Assembly: GCA_900473795.1 (NCBI GenBank)
Contig: UCMT01000036.1
Location: 1 to 64,000 of the forward strand
Direction of reading: 5' to 3'
Length of the DNA: 64,000 nucleotides
DNA from: Hyphomicrobiales bacterium
Lineage (GTDB): Bacteria > Pseudomonadota > Alphaproteobacteria > Rhizobiales > Rhizobiaceae
The notes below the pieces were generated by a model. That model was given only the letters and a program-made list of their open reading frames with translations. It ran no database searches and was not told the DNA's origin. Below are positions 53,366-62,210 of this stretch, one piece after another. The position numbers were made by a program, and so were the translations under genes. How positions within the stretch are numbered: the stretch's first letter is position 1; each line of letters starts with the position of its first letter.

Positions 53366-54850
53366 ATGAGAGAGATCACGTCGCGCCCGTCGGAAAATTT
53401 CGAGACTGGGCTCTACCCGCAGATCGGGCTGTTCATCGGCGGCAAATGGATCTACGGCCGCGAGAGCTGGTCAATCGTCCGCAATCCGAGTACGGGCAAC
53501 ACAATAGGTGCGGTCCCCAAGGCAACGACCGAGGACTTGCAACATGCTCTTGAGGCCGCTGATGCCGGATTTCGAATCTGGCGGGACACTTCACCTCACG
53601 AACGGTCCAGGACCATCTTGAAAGCCACCGACATTATCCGCAGCCGGGCAAAGGAGATCGCGAAGGTCCTGACCCTGGAACAAGGAAAAACGTTGGCGGC
53701 GGCCGAGGGCGAGATCCTCCGAAGCTGCCAGTTCTATGACTGGGAGGCCGGGCAGGCACTGAGGAGCTACGGATGGACCCTGCCAGGCGAACCGACCTTG
53801 CAGAAGCGCATCTTGCGCCAGCCGATAGGCCCGGTCCTGGCATTTACGCCATGGAATGTCCCTATGAGCGCCTTTGCCCGCAAGACATCGGCCGCCTTGG
53901 CGGCCGGCTGCTCGATCATCGTCAAACCCGCGGAAGAGACGCCCGGTACTGCCGTGGAGCTGGTGAAATGCTTCGAAGAAGCAGGCCTGCCGCCGGGTGT
54001 CCTTAATCTTGTCCTCGGCGATCCCGCAGAGATATCCTCCACCTTGATCGCGTCACCGCTCTCGAGGCTCGTGACCCTCACCGGTTCGACAGGAGTGGGC
54101 AAACACCTGACCGAACTGGCCGCTCGCGCGATGACACCGGTTCTGATGGAACTCGGTGGCCATGCCCCGGTCATAATAGACGCCGGTGTGGACGCCGAAC
54201 TGGTCGGTAAACTCGCAGCGGAAGCCAAGATTCGTGCTTCCGGACAGATTTGTGCATCGGTGTCCCGCTTTATCGTGCATGAGAGTGTCTACCGTCCGTT
54301 CGCGGAGTCCTTTGCTGCAGCTCTGGACAATGTGAGGGTCGGAGACGGGTTTGACGCGCAGTCGCAGATGGGGCCTGTCGCAAACGACCGTCGATTGGCT
54401 GCCGCAACCGCAATGGTAGAAAACTCGGTCAGGAGCGGAGCCAAGGTTGCCGCAGGCGGCAAGCGGATCGGCGAAAGAGGATTCTACTTCGAGCCCACAT
54501 TGCTGGCCGATGTCCCGCTCGATGCCGACATCATGGCATTCGAGCCTTTCAATCCGATCGCAGGCTGCGTGTCCGTTCCCGACATCGAAACGGCCCTGAA
54601 GGTGGCGAATAGCGTACACCTCGGTCTCGTCGGCTATGCCTTCACCCACGATCTGGCCAACGCCGAACGGATCCAACGGGAACTCGAGGTGGGCGCGCTG
54701 TCGATAAACCACTTCGACACGCCTGGGGCGGACACGCCCTTCGGTGGCGTCAAGGACAGCGGCATGGGTCGCGAAGGAGGCCCCACTTCGCTGGATGCGT
54801 ATTTGGTCCAGAAGACGGTGCTCCAAAACACTGGCGTGCTGCGGGCATAA
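53366..54850 (+). CDS. NAD(P)-dependent aldehyde dehydrogenase
   Basis: A 494-residue ALDH of the GabD-like group. FTPWNVPMSAFARKTSAALAAGCSIIVKPAEETPG, TLTGSTGVG, catalytic Glu in MELGGHAPV and catalytic Cys in ASGQICASVSRF are all intact; the variant FEPFNPIAG replaces the usual E-I-F-G-P-V. It is closely similar to the ALDH at 21494-22972 along its whole length, including the MREITSRPSENFE start. The frame runs upstream to 53276, but ATG 53366 matches the paralogue. It is followed after 196 bases by an SDR that is likewise a paralogue of the SDR at 23598. Confidence 0.92.
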   Translation: MREITSRPSENFETGLYPQIGLFIGGKWIYGRESWSIVRNPSTGNTIGAVPKATTEDLQHALEAADAGFRIWRDTSPHERSRTILKATDIIRSRAKEIAKVLTLEQGKTLAAAEGEILRSCQFYDWEAGQALRSYGWTLPGEPTLQKRILRQPIGPVLAFTPWNVPMSAFARKTSAALAAGCSIIVKPAEETPGTAVELVKCFEEAGLPPGVLNLVLGDPAEISSTLIASPLSRLVTLTGSTGVGKHLTELAARAMTPVLMELGGHAPVIIDAGVDAELVGKLAAEAKIRASGQICASVSRFIVHESVYRPFAESFAAALDNVRVGDGFDAQSQMGPVANDRRLAAATAMVENSVRSGAKVAAGGKRIGERGFYFEPTLLADVPLDADIMAFEPFNPIAGCVSVPDIETALKVANSVHLGLVGYAFTHDLANAERIQRELEVGALSINHFDTPGADTPFGGVKDSGMGREGGPTSLDAYLVQKTVLQNTGVLRA

Positions 54851-55046
54851 GCCAGCAGCGCCAGGACTTAGATGCGCTGTTTGCCTACATTGGTCGCCGC
54901 TCTTTAGGACGACGAGTTCTGGCGAACTGGGCTCCATCAAGCCGACTAGGCTTCGCAATTATGCCGAAGGGGCTGCCTTTCGGCGACGATCCGTTGCCAA
55001 ACGTTCTTATGAATCTCGACATGACTTATCTTGAAAGGACAATTCC

Positions 55047-55817
55047 ATGAGCGTGCAATATGATTTTAGCGGACAGGTCGCGTTGGTCACGGGAGCGGCC
55101 TCGGGAATGGGCCTTGCGACGGCGCAGGCGTTCGCCAGAGCCGGGGCAGCCGTCACGCTGGCGGACCTCCCGGGCGACCCTTTGAACAAGGCCGTCGAGA
55201 ACATCAAGTCAAGTGGTGGGATCGCTATCGGGGTTGGCTGCGATGTGAGTGACGACGAACAGGTCGCGTCCATGGTCGGGCGAACGGTGAAGGAGTTCGG
55301 GCGGCTTGACATGGCCTACAACAACGCGGGCATGCAGGTGCCCGCCATCGACATCGCCGATCTTTCGCAGGAACATTTCGATCGCGTGAGCGCCGTCAAC
55401 CAGCGCGGCGTGTGGAGTTGCATGAAGTACGAGCTCAGACACATGCGCGAGCAAGGAAGCGGCGCAATCGTCAACTGCTCCTCCATCGGCGGACTGGTTT
55501 GCAACGACTTCGGCATGGCCGCCTATTGCGGAACGAAGCATGCGGTCATCGGCATGACCAAGAGCGCCGCGCTGGAGTATGCCGCACGCGGCATACGCGT
55601 AAACGCGATCTGCCCAGGGACAATCGAAACACCGATGGTGATGCGGATGGTAGACGCGGGTGAACTTTCGATGGCGGATTTGGTGAAAACCCTGCCTCTG
55701 AAGCGTCTGGGCACGGCTGAGGAGATTGCAAATACCGTCATTTGGCTCTGCAGCTCGGCTTCTTCTTTCATAACGGCGCAGGCCATTGCGGTAGACGGTG
55801 GATTTACCTCGCAGTGA
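55047..55817 (+). CDS. SDR family oxidoreductase
   Basis: A 256-residue classical SDR: TGAASGMG at 15-22, ADLPG after strand two suggests NAD, NNAG near 90, SSIGG near 143 and the YCGTK tyrosine/lysine pair. It ends AIAVDGGFTSQ. AAAGGA precedes ATG 55047. It is paralogous to the SDR at 23598 and to the degraded SDR at 29038, and follows the paralogous ALDH in the same direction. It presumably catalyses the alcohol/ketone step that pairs with that ALDH; the substrate is unknown. Confidence 0.9.
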   Translation: MSVQYDFSGQVALVTGAASGMGLATAQAFARAGAAVTLADLPGDPLNKAVENIKSSGGIAIGVGCDVSDDEQVASMVGRTVKEFGRLDMAYNNAGMQVPAIDIADLSQEHFDRVSAVNQRGVWSCMKYELRHMREQGSGAIVNCSSIGGLVCNDFGMAAYCGTKHAVIGMTKSAALEYAARGIRVNAICPGTIETPMVMRMVDAGELSMADLVKTLPLKRLGTAEEIANTVIWLCSSASSFITAQAIAVDGGFTSQ

Positions 55818-55943
55818 CGCGAGCAAACTTGGATTTTGCCAGCGCGGCGTCGGCCATGTGCGGCCGACTGCTACCGAAAAGTTACGTGGGGTCGCCACCA
55901 TGCGATCGTTTCGATCGGTCAGCCCCGACGGTTAAAAGCACTA

Positions 55944-55961
55944 ATAACCTGCGTTTATAAC
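55944..55961 (+). promoter_or_regulatory. Candidate IclR-regulon operator, copy 4
   Basis: ATAACCTGCGTTTATAAC, about 145 bases upstream of the SMP-30 gene start. It is the most symmetrical-looking copy, with ATAAC at the left end and GTTTATAAC at the right. Confidence 0.6.
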
Positions 55962-56105
55962 GTCGAGGGTACCCATTCCGAGAAGCGCTGTTCCGGGTAT
56001 GGAAGCATGATAATAATTAGACAGAACAGCTCTATCTCGGCCTTGGTGGTCACCCCCTGGAAGCGGCCGATATTCCGTCAAGCGTTGTAGGAGAGACTAG
56101 CCTAG

Positions 56106-56942
56106 ATGACCCAAGACCTAAAGCTTCTCGCAGATGGATTCATGTTCCTCGAAGCACCGCGCTGGAAGGACAACCGCCTCTGGGTATCAGACGTCTTCGG
56201 CCACAAGGTTTACAAGCTCAAATTGGATGGAACCCGAGAGCTCGTTTGCGAGGTGCCAAACAGGCCCTCGGGGCAGGACTTTCTCCCCGACGGCCGGCAT
56301 GTCGTCGCGTCGGCGAAAGATCGCAAAATTTACGAGCTCAAAGGGGCTTCACTTCGTCCCTATGCCGACCTGTCGAACCACGCCTCCGGCTACGTCAACG
56401 ACTTCGCCGTTGATGCCAAGGGGCGGATGTATGTCGGCAATTTTGGCTACGACATCGATGCCCGTGAGCAAAGCCGACCGACGCAGCTTCACCGGGTCGA
56501 TCTTGATGGATCCGTGACAACGATCGCCGAAGGACTTGAGTTTCCGAATGGTTCGGTGATCATCAACGGCGGCAGGACCCTTGTCGTGGCGGAGACCTGG
56601 GTCAATCGGATAACTGCATTTGACGTCGACGAACAGGGCGATCTTTCCAATCGGCGCATTTTTGCCCACATGGGTGACATGCAGCCGGACGGCATCTGCG
56701 CCGATGCTGACGGAGCTATCTGGGCTTGCTCCTTCAACACCGGCGATATTCTGCGAGTCCGTGACGGCGGAGAAGTCACCGACCGCCTCAAGGTGGAAGG
56801 CTGCGCCATCTCGTGCGTGCTGGGAGGCGAAGATGGACGTACATTGTTCGTCACCGCCTTCCTGGGACCTGCAGAGCAAATTCAGGTCGAAGCAAAGGGC
56901 GCCGTTCTTACCACTCTTGTGGAAGTGCCCGGACCTCTCTAA
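56106..56942 (+). CDS. SMP-30/gluconolactonase/LRE family protein
   Basis: A 278-residue six-bladed beta-propeller. The opening LEAPRWKDNRLWVSDVFGHKVYKL contains the metal-binding Glu; VNDFAVDAKGRMYVGNFGY carries the Asn, and MQPDGICADADGAIWACSF the Asp. This is the complete SMP-30 set of metal ligands, typical of calcium- or zinc-dependent lactonases. GGAGAG lies 10 bases before the ATG. It follows motif copy 4. In context it would hydrolyse a lactone made by the dehydrogenases nearby. A LysR gene follows in the same direction after about 200 bases. Confidence 0.9.
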   Translation: MTQDLKLLADGFMFLEAPRWKDNRLWVSDVFGHKVYKLKLDGTRELVCEVPNRPSGQDFLPDGRHVVASAKDRKIYELKGASLRPYADLSNHASGYVNDFAVDAKGRMYVGNFGYDIDAREQSRPTQLHRVDLDGSVTTIAEGLEFPNGSVIINGGRTLVVAETWVNRITAFDVDEQGDLSNRRIFAHMGDMQPDGICADADGAIWACSFNTGDILRVRDGGEVTDRLKVEGCAISCVLGGEDGRTLFVTAFLGPAEQIQVEAKGAVLTTLVEVPGPL

Positions 56943-57143
56943 TGCTTGCTAGACTAGGTGAGGGACGGGCCGCGCGTCGAGCTCGCTTGCCCTTGCCCTG
57001 CCTTCACTGTTCCTGGGTGAGGTTTACTGCTATAAAAACGTCACTCAGGGCGCGATCTGACGAAAAAAGGCAATGGTGCCTATTGCTGTGACATTAGAGC
57101 CTCCGCAGCAGAAATTGCGCAACGTTTCGGGAGCTATTCTGCA

Positions 57144-58079
57144 TTGTCAGACTCATCGGAAATCGATCCCAGAAAGGTGCTCTATTTCGCGTCGATCATT
57201 GATCATGGCAGCCTTAACCAGGCTGCCCGCGCCCTCAATGTTTCGCAGCCGGCACTCTCCATCGCTATGGATCGGCTCGAGAACTCTTTGGGAGTGAAGA
57301 TACTAGACCGGAGTCGGCGCGGGATTGTCCCGACCAGCGCTGGCGAAATCCTTTACAGCCATGCGAGGCTTATTCGTGAAGAGATGGAATTGGTGCGGCT
57401 TGACCTGAACAAAGTCAATGACGCGCCCGACGAACTCATCCGGATAGGCGCATTGCCCAGTCTGTCGGGCAGCGTTATCCCTGAAGCGATCGCCAGATGG
57501 CGGAGTGCGTATCCGAATCATCGGTTCCAAGTCGTGGAGAGCGCGCAGATCGATCTTCTAACCGGGCTCGTTCGAAGGGATTTCGACTTCGTGGTCGGCT
57601 TGACCGACGTCTTCGACATCAAGGACGGTCTTCGGCAGCAGGTTTTGTTTCGTGACCTCCTTTGCGTCAACGCGCGCCCTGGACACCCGCTTGTCGGCAA
57701 GCAGGACCTCTCATGGAACGATCTGATGTACTATCGCTGGGTCTCCGTGACGTCCCGCTGGGCGCATACGGTTCTGGGGCACGTGATGACCGCGATGAAC
57801 GTGGGGCCGCCTCAACAAATCACAGTTTGCAATTCGCTGTCGCTCATGAAGTCGCTCCTATTCACGTCAGATCACCTCGCTCTCCTCCCCGCACACGCGT
57901 CGAAGGATGAACGCGAGGACGGACGCCTGGTCTCTCTCCCCTTCGAGGATCCTATTTTGAAGCGCGACATCGCGCTGTTCTACCGAGAAGGCTACGCCAT
58001 GGATCAAACAAGACGTGACCTGATTAACTCGATCAAGGAATGCGGCATAGAAATGTCGCGTGAAAAGACGGCGGCCTGA
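57144..58079 (+). CDS. LysR family transcriptional regulator
   Basis: A 311-residue LysR protein: helix-turn-helix at about 12-70 (YFASIIDHGSLNQAARALNVSQPALSIAMDRLENSLGVKILDRSRRG) and an effector-binding domain from about 97. It belongs to the GbpR/PcaQ-like branch. The start is TTG at 57144 with GGGAG about 10 bases upstream. It could sense a product of the SMP-30 gene upstream or control the SDR/ALDH pair downstream. Both are inference. Confidence 0.85.
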   Translation: MSDSSEIDPRKVLYFASIIDHGSLNQAARALNVSQPALSIAMDRLENSLGVKILDRSRRGIVPTSAGEILYSHARLIREEMELVRLDLNKVNDAPDELIRIGALPSLSGSVIPEAIARWRSAYPNHRFQVVESAQIDLLTGLVRRDFDFVVGLTDVFDIKDGLRQQVLFRDLLCVNARPGHPLVGKQDLSWNDLMYYRWVSVTSRWAHTVLGHVMTAMNVGPPQQITVCNSLSLMKSLLFTSDHLALLPAHASKDEREDGRLVSLPFEDPILKRDIALFYREGYAMDQTRRDLINSIKECGIEMSREKTAA

Positions 58080-58488
58080 CCGCGTCAGACGCTCGCATGT
58101 GAGTTGCATCAAGCTGAAACGCGCTCGGCGTCAACCCCAAACGCCGGATAGCCGAAGGCTTCACTGTGATCTTGGTCGCATTGAAGCGTCTCTAATAACT
58201 TCCGTTTATTGCTCCTGGAAGACACGGCGCTTCCGGCCTTGATAATCAATGGCGACAAGCTCAATGCTTAGCTCATGAACCAAGGAGAGGAGAGCCTGGC
58301 TAGTTTGGGTAATCGAGGTGACCCTCGAAGCAACTGCCACACCTCAGTACAAGCAAACAAAGACCGGCGCCACCACCGCACAACTGCTTTCTCCTCTAAA
58401 AAAGTCGCCTGCAGCTTCACTGGCCGGGCGTCAAATCGCACGCGTTTCGTAGCAACGCCAATCACTATCATGCACTGGAGAAGATCGA
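58080..58488. other. Promoter region of the SDR/ALDH pair
   Basis: About 410 bases without a supported gene. It contains motif copy 5 at 58195-58212 and ends with GGAGAAGA before the SDR start. Confidence 0.5.
58195..58212 (+). promoter_or_regulatory. Candidate IclR-regulon operator, copy 5
   Basis: ATAACTTCCGTTTATTGC, about 280 bases upstream of the SDR at 58489. Together with the preceding CTA it gives an 18-base identity (58192-58209) with copy 1. Confidence 0.6.
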
Positions 58489-59313
58489 ATGAACCAGACT
58501 TTTGACACGAAGGCTCCGCAGGATTCCGGCGCCCCTGAGTGGGCCCGAAATTTCAGCGTGCAGGATAAGGTTGTGTTGATCACGGGGTCTGGTCAGGGGA
58601 TTGGTCGCGAACTGGCCCGTCAATTTGCGGCGGCCGGGGCCATCCCGGTGATCGCCGATCTCAACCTCGAAAACGCCGTGCGGGTCAAATCCGAGATCGA
58701 ACAACGCGCCGGACGGGCGATGGCGCTGAAGGTCAACGTGTCCAATCCGCAAGATGTCCAGGCAATGGTGGATTCCATTATCGCGGAGTACGGCCGGATC
58801 GATGTCCTTATCAACAACGCTGCCATTTTCGCTTCGTTGGAGAAGCGGCCGTTCGAAGAGATTCCACTGGAGGAATGGGACCTCGTCATGCGCGTGAACG
58901 TAAACGGTCCGTTCCTGTGCGCAAGGGCTGTGGCCCCGCACATGCGCGCCGCCGGTTCGGGCCGCATCATCAATCTTGCTTCGAACGCTTCGCACAAGGG
59001 CGTGGTCAATTACCTCCATTACGTCACGTCGAAATCAGCGATGCTCGGCTTCACCAGCGCCATGGCACGGGAACTCGGCCCCTACGGGATAAACGTAAAC
59101 GGGGTTCGGCCCGGCGCTGTCGCGACCGAAGTCGATCGCGCGGTCAATCCGACCGAGGAACTTCGCAGGCGGCAGATGGACCAACAGTGCGTAAAGCGCG
59201 GCCAGCAGCCGCCCGACCTCGTCGGCATAATGATGTTCCTGTCGTCGTCCGCGTCGTCGTTCATATCGGGCCAGACGATCGCCTGCGACGGCGGCATGAC
59301 CCACGCTTTTTGA
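58489..59313 (+). CDS. SDR family oxidoreductase
   Basis: A 274-residue classical SDR with a 25-residue N-terminal extension: TGSGQGIG near 32-39, IADLN after strand two, NNAAIF, LASNASHKG and HYVTSKSAMLGF (tyrosine/lysine pair). The ending is TIACDGGMTHAF. GGAGAAG precedes the ATG. The ALDH gene follows 36 bases later, so the pair forms an operon that likely carries an alcohol through aldehyde to acid. It belongs to a different SDR subgroup from those at 23598 and 55047. Confidence 0.9.
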   Translation: MNQTFDTKAPQDSGAPEWARNFSVQDKVVLITGSGQGIGRELARQFAAAGAIPVIADLNLENAVRVKSEIEQRAGRAMALKVNVSNPQDVQAMVDSIIAEYGRIDVLINNAAIFASLEKRPFEEIPLEEWDLVMRVNVNGPFLCARAVAPHMRAAGSGRIINLASNASHKGVVNYLHYVTSKSAMLGFTSAMARELGPYGINVNGVRPGAVATEVDRAVNPTEELRRRQMDQQCVKRGQQPPDLVGIMMFLSSSASSFISGQTIACDGGMTHAF

Positions 59314-59349
59314 ACGCCTCAGTCAATTGCCAGGCAGGAAGGTCAAAAC

Positions 59350-60771
59350 ATGACGCATTACGGAAAACTCTACATCGACGGTGCCTGGGTAGAACCCTCC
59401 TCGTCTGATACCGGCGAACTGGTAAACCCGGCCACCGAAGAAGTCTTCGCGACCGTTGGCCGTGGGAACGAGCATGACGTGGACAAGGCTGTCGCGGCGG
59501 CCCGCCGAGCCCTCGAGAGCTTCTCCACCACGAGCGTGGAGGATCGCATAGCGCTGATCGACCGGATCATCGACGCGTACGAGGCAAGGTCCGATGAATT
59601 TGCGGAGGTCATCGCTCGTGAGGTCGGCGTTCCGGTGAGCTTCAAGGCACAGGTTTCTGGGCCTGTCGGGCATATGAAGGTGGCGAGAGACCTGCTCAAG
59701 ACCTATCCCTTCGAAACGAGGGTAGGCGATACGATCGTTCGAAGAGAGTCGATCGGCGTCTGTGCTCTGATCGCCCCTTGGAACTGGCCGATCCAGACAA
59801 TGGCGATCAAATTGATCTACGCCATCGCCGCAGGTTGCACATCGGTCATGAAACCCGCTGAGGCCTCGCCAATCAGCTCGATCATGTTGGCCGAAGTCGT
59901 GCATGAAGCGGGGGTCCCGCCCGGCGTGGTCAACCTCATCCTCGGAAAAGGCAGCGTGGTGGGCGACGCCATGTCGCGCCACCCTGATGTGGATTTCGTC
60001 TCCTTCACGGGCTCGACGAGAGCGGGAGCCCTAGTCGGAGAAGTAGCCGCACGAACCATTAAGCGCGTCTGCCTCGAACTGGGCGGGAAGTCCGCCAATG
60101 TCGTGCTGCCCGACGCTGATCTGGAGAAAGCGGCTAGATGGAACATCCAGCGCGGTTTCTCCAACACGGGCCAGTCGTGTCATGCACCGACCCGCATGAT
60201 CGTCCACGAAAGTCAGCTTGATGAGATCCTGCCCTTCTTGAAGGACGAAGCCTCCCGTTTCGTTCTTGGGGACCCTCTCCATGGGGCGACCACGATGGGC
60301 CCGGCGGTCAACAAGGCTCAATACGAGTCAATCCAGCATTACATTCAGACGGGCCTTGATGAAGGTGCGGAGCTGGCACATGGCGGTCTCGGTCGCCCTG
60401 CGGACATCAACCGCGGCTTTTTCGTGCAGCCCACGATCTTCACTGGCGTGACGCCAGAGATGACTATCTTCAAGGAAGAGATATTTGGTCCTGTGCTCGC
60501 CGTCGTGACCTACAACGACGAGGAGGAAGCGATCAATCTTGCCAACGACTCGATCTTCGGCCTAGGGGGCTACGTGTTCAGTTCGGATCCCAGGAAGGGC
60601 CGAGCGGTGGCCAATCGCCTTCGCGCGGGGCGCATATCTTACAACGGAGCTGCGACAAACTCGATATCCCCTATGGGCGGCTACAAGCAGTCCGGGATCG
60701 GACGCTCCATGGGGATATTCGGGCTGGAAGAATATCTCGAAGTCAAATCCGAATACGGATTCGAAGCTTAA
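59350..60771 (+). CDS. NAD(P)-dependent aldehyde dehydrogenase
   Basis: A 473-residue ALDH. LIAPWNWPIQTMAIKLIYAIAAGCTSVMKPAEASP is the cofactor pocket, FTGSTRAG the Rossmann turn, LELGGKSANVVL holds the catalytic Glu, and NTGQSCHAPTRM the catalytic Cys; EEIFGPVLAVVTY is canonical. It is the DhaS/4-(hydroxymethyl)benzenesulfonate-like group by overall look. GGAAGG precedes the ATG. It is coupled to the SDR upstream. It is not a close paralogue of the ALDHs at 21494 and 53366. Confidence 0.93.
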   Translation: MTHYGKLYIDGAWVEPSSSDTGELVNPATEEVFATVGRGNEHDVDKAVAAARRALESFSTTSVEDRIALIDRIIDAYEARSDEFAEVIAREVGVPVSFKAQVSGPVGHMKVARDLLKTYPFETRVGDTIVRRESIGVCALIAPWNWPIQTMAIKLIYAIAAGCTSVMKPAEASPISSIMLAEVVHEAGVPPGVVNLILGKGSVVGDAMSRHPDVDFVSFTGSTRAGALVGEVAARTIKRVCLELGGKSANVVLPDADLEKAARWNIQRGFSNTGQSCHAPTRMIVHESQLDEILPFLKDEASRFVLGDPLHGATTMGPAVNKAQYESIQHYIQTGLDEGAELAHGGLGRPADINRGFFVQPTIFTGVTPEMTIFKEEIFGPVLAVVTYNDEEEAINLANDSIFGLGGYVFSSDPRKGRAVANRLRAGRISYNGAATNSISPMGGYKQSGIGRSMGIFGLEEYLEVKSEYGFEA

Positions 60772-61190
60772 CCCCGACACCAAAGTGTTCATGGCAGCTG
60801 CGTCCGGATCGGAAATCCAATGCGTTCATCTTTGCTTGAGCGCACAAGTCAATTTCCGCTCCGGACCGGCGGACCGCAAGCCGCCCTGTTCACATCAGAC
60901 CGCCCAGATGGCATGTTCCCAGACCCAGCGACGGCGATGTCGCTGTTCATGTGCACTTCATCGCCACCTGTCTGGTAAAATGCGGAATGAACGCTTCGTG
61001 TCGCTCGCCGAGGATCATATGCGTTGACGCGACGACCTCTACAGCTTGAGATCTTTAACGACGCGAGCAGCGCGGTTAGCATGGTGCGTCGTCGGCGCGT
61101 GAAGCAGAGATGAGGGATTGCTGATCCGCGGCTCCAGTTGACGCTACAGTCGATTCATCCTGAAGGCGGCCGAGAACCGTTGGAGAAAAC
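60772..61190. other. Intergenic stretch
   Basis: About 420 bases between the ALDH and the LysR gene. No supported gene. No copy of the repeated motif was found. GGAG at its end serves the GTG start at 61191. Confidence 0.4.
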
Positions 61191-62132
61191 GTGGAACTGA
61201 GACAGCTCAAGTATCTTGTCACGGCAATCCAATGCGGTAGCGTCGGCAAGGCGGCCGCCGAGCTTGGGATGGCCACGTCGGCCCTTAGCCAGCAGATCAG
61301 TCGGCTGGAAAGCGAGTTGTCGACGAGGCTTCTGACAAGGGGGGCGTCGGGCGTTACTCCAACGGAAGCCGGAGCGGCGTTTTTCAGTCATGCCATGTTG
61401 GCACTCCGTCACGTCGAAGCGGCGGTCGCCGCAGCGCAGGGTGCGCGGCTGTCTGGCGTCGTCTCGTTGGGTCTTGCACCCACCACGGCATCCATGCTTG
61501 CGATTCCGTTGATCGAGACGATGAGCCGCCGCTATCCCAATATCAGAGTGCAGGTTGTCGAGGGAATGTCCGGTCACCTTTCCGGCATGCTGAAGGCCCG
61601 CCAAATCGACATCGCGATCTTGTTTAATACAGAGTCCGTCTCGTCTGCTCACGGTGAAGCAATCCCTTTGTTAGACGAACGTCTTTTTCTCTTCGGGCCG
61701 CAAAAAAGAGATGGCGCGCAGCCGAGCGGGACGGATGGTCCTGTGACCCTCGCCGACACGGCCTCGCTTCCGTTGATTCTTCCGAGCCGCGGCCACGGTC
61801 TCAGGGGGACCCTCGATCGATCTTTCGCTGCCGCCGGCGTCGCTCCCAACGTCGTCCTGGAGATAGATTCGCTCGCAATCATCATGCAGGCGGTTTCAAG
61901 CGGACTTGGATACACGATCCAGCCGGGTGCGGTGCTGTCGAACGCGTCTGCTGAAGCTTTACAGGTTAGGCCTGTTGCAGACGATGGGGTCTATCGAACC
62001 AACCTGCTGGTAAGTCTTCCGGAACATGAACTTTCTCCGGCAGCGCTCGTGCTTCGCGCTCAACTGCGGAAAGTTGTCAGTGCACTGGTTCGTGACGGAC
62101 GCTGGCGAGGCACCTCCCTTCACGATTCGTGA
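61191..62132 (+). CDS. LysR family transcriptional regulator (NAC/TcuR-like)
   Basis: A 313-residue LysR protein: helix-turn-helix at residues 1-60 (LRQLKYLVTAIQCGSVGKAAAELGMATSALSQQISRLESEL) and the effector domain from 90 onward. The LRQLKYLV start and overall layout place it in the NAC/Cbl-like branch. The start is GTG 61191 with GGAG 5 bases upstream. It lies 78 bases before tcuA in the same direction. TcuR of Salmonella, which controls tricarballylate genes, is also a LysR protein, so a regulatory role for tcuAB is likely. Orthology itself is not shown. Confidence 0.85.
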   Translation: MELRQLKYLVTAIQCGSVGKAAAELGMATSALSQQISRLESELSTRLLTRGASGVTPTEAGAAFFSHAMLALRHVEAAVAAAQGARLSGVVSLGLAPTTASMLAIPLIETMSRRYPNIRVQVVEGMSGHLSGMLKARQIDIAILFNTESVSSAHGEAIPLLDERLFLFGPQKRDGAQPSGTDGPVTLADTASLPLILPSRGHGLRGTLDRSFAAAGVAPNVVLEIDSLAIIMQAVSSGLGYTIQPGAVLSNASAEALQVRPVADDGVYRTNLLVSLPEHELSPAALVLRAQLRKVVSALVRDGRWRGTSLHDS

Positions 62133-62210
62133 AGCCCCCTTAATGAGCCGATGATGGCCGCCGTTCGCGCATAGCCGTAAAGTCTATCGAGATTTTGCGG
62201 GGAGAACGTC

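Noticed and set aside
54053-54958. 301-codon minus frame opposite the ALDH
   Set aside because: Shadow of the ALDH gene; no domain.
57021-57045. Possible sixth copy of the repeated motif before the LysR gene at 57144
   Set aside because: Only a TTTTTATAG-like core is present on the minus strand; the ATAAC half is missing, so it does not meet the pattern of the other five.
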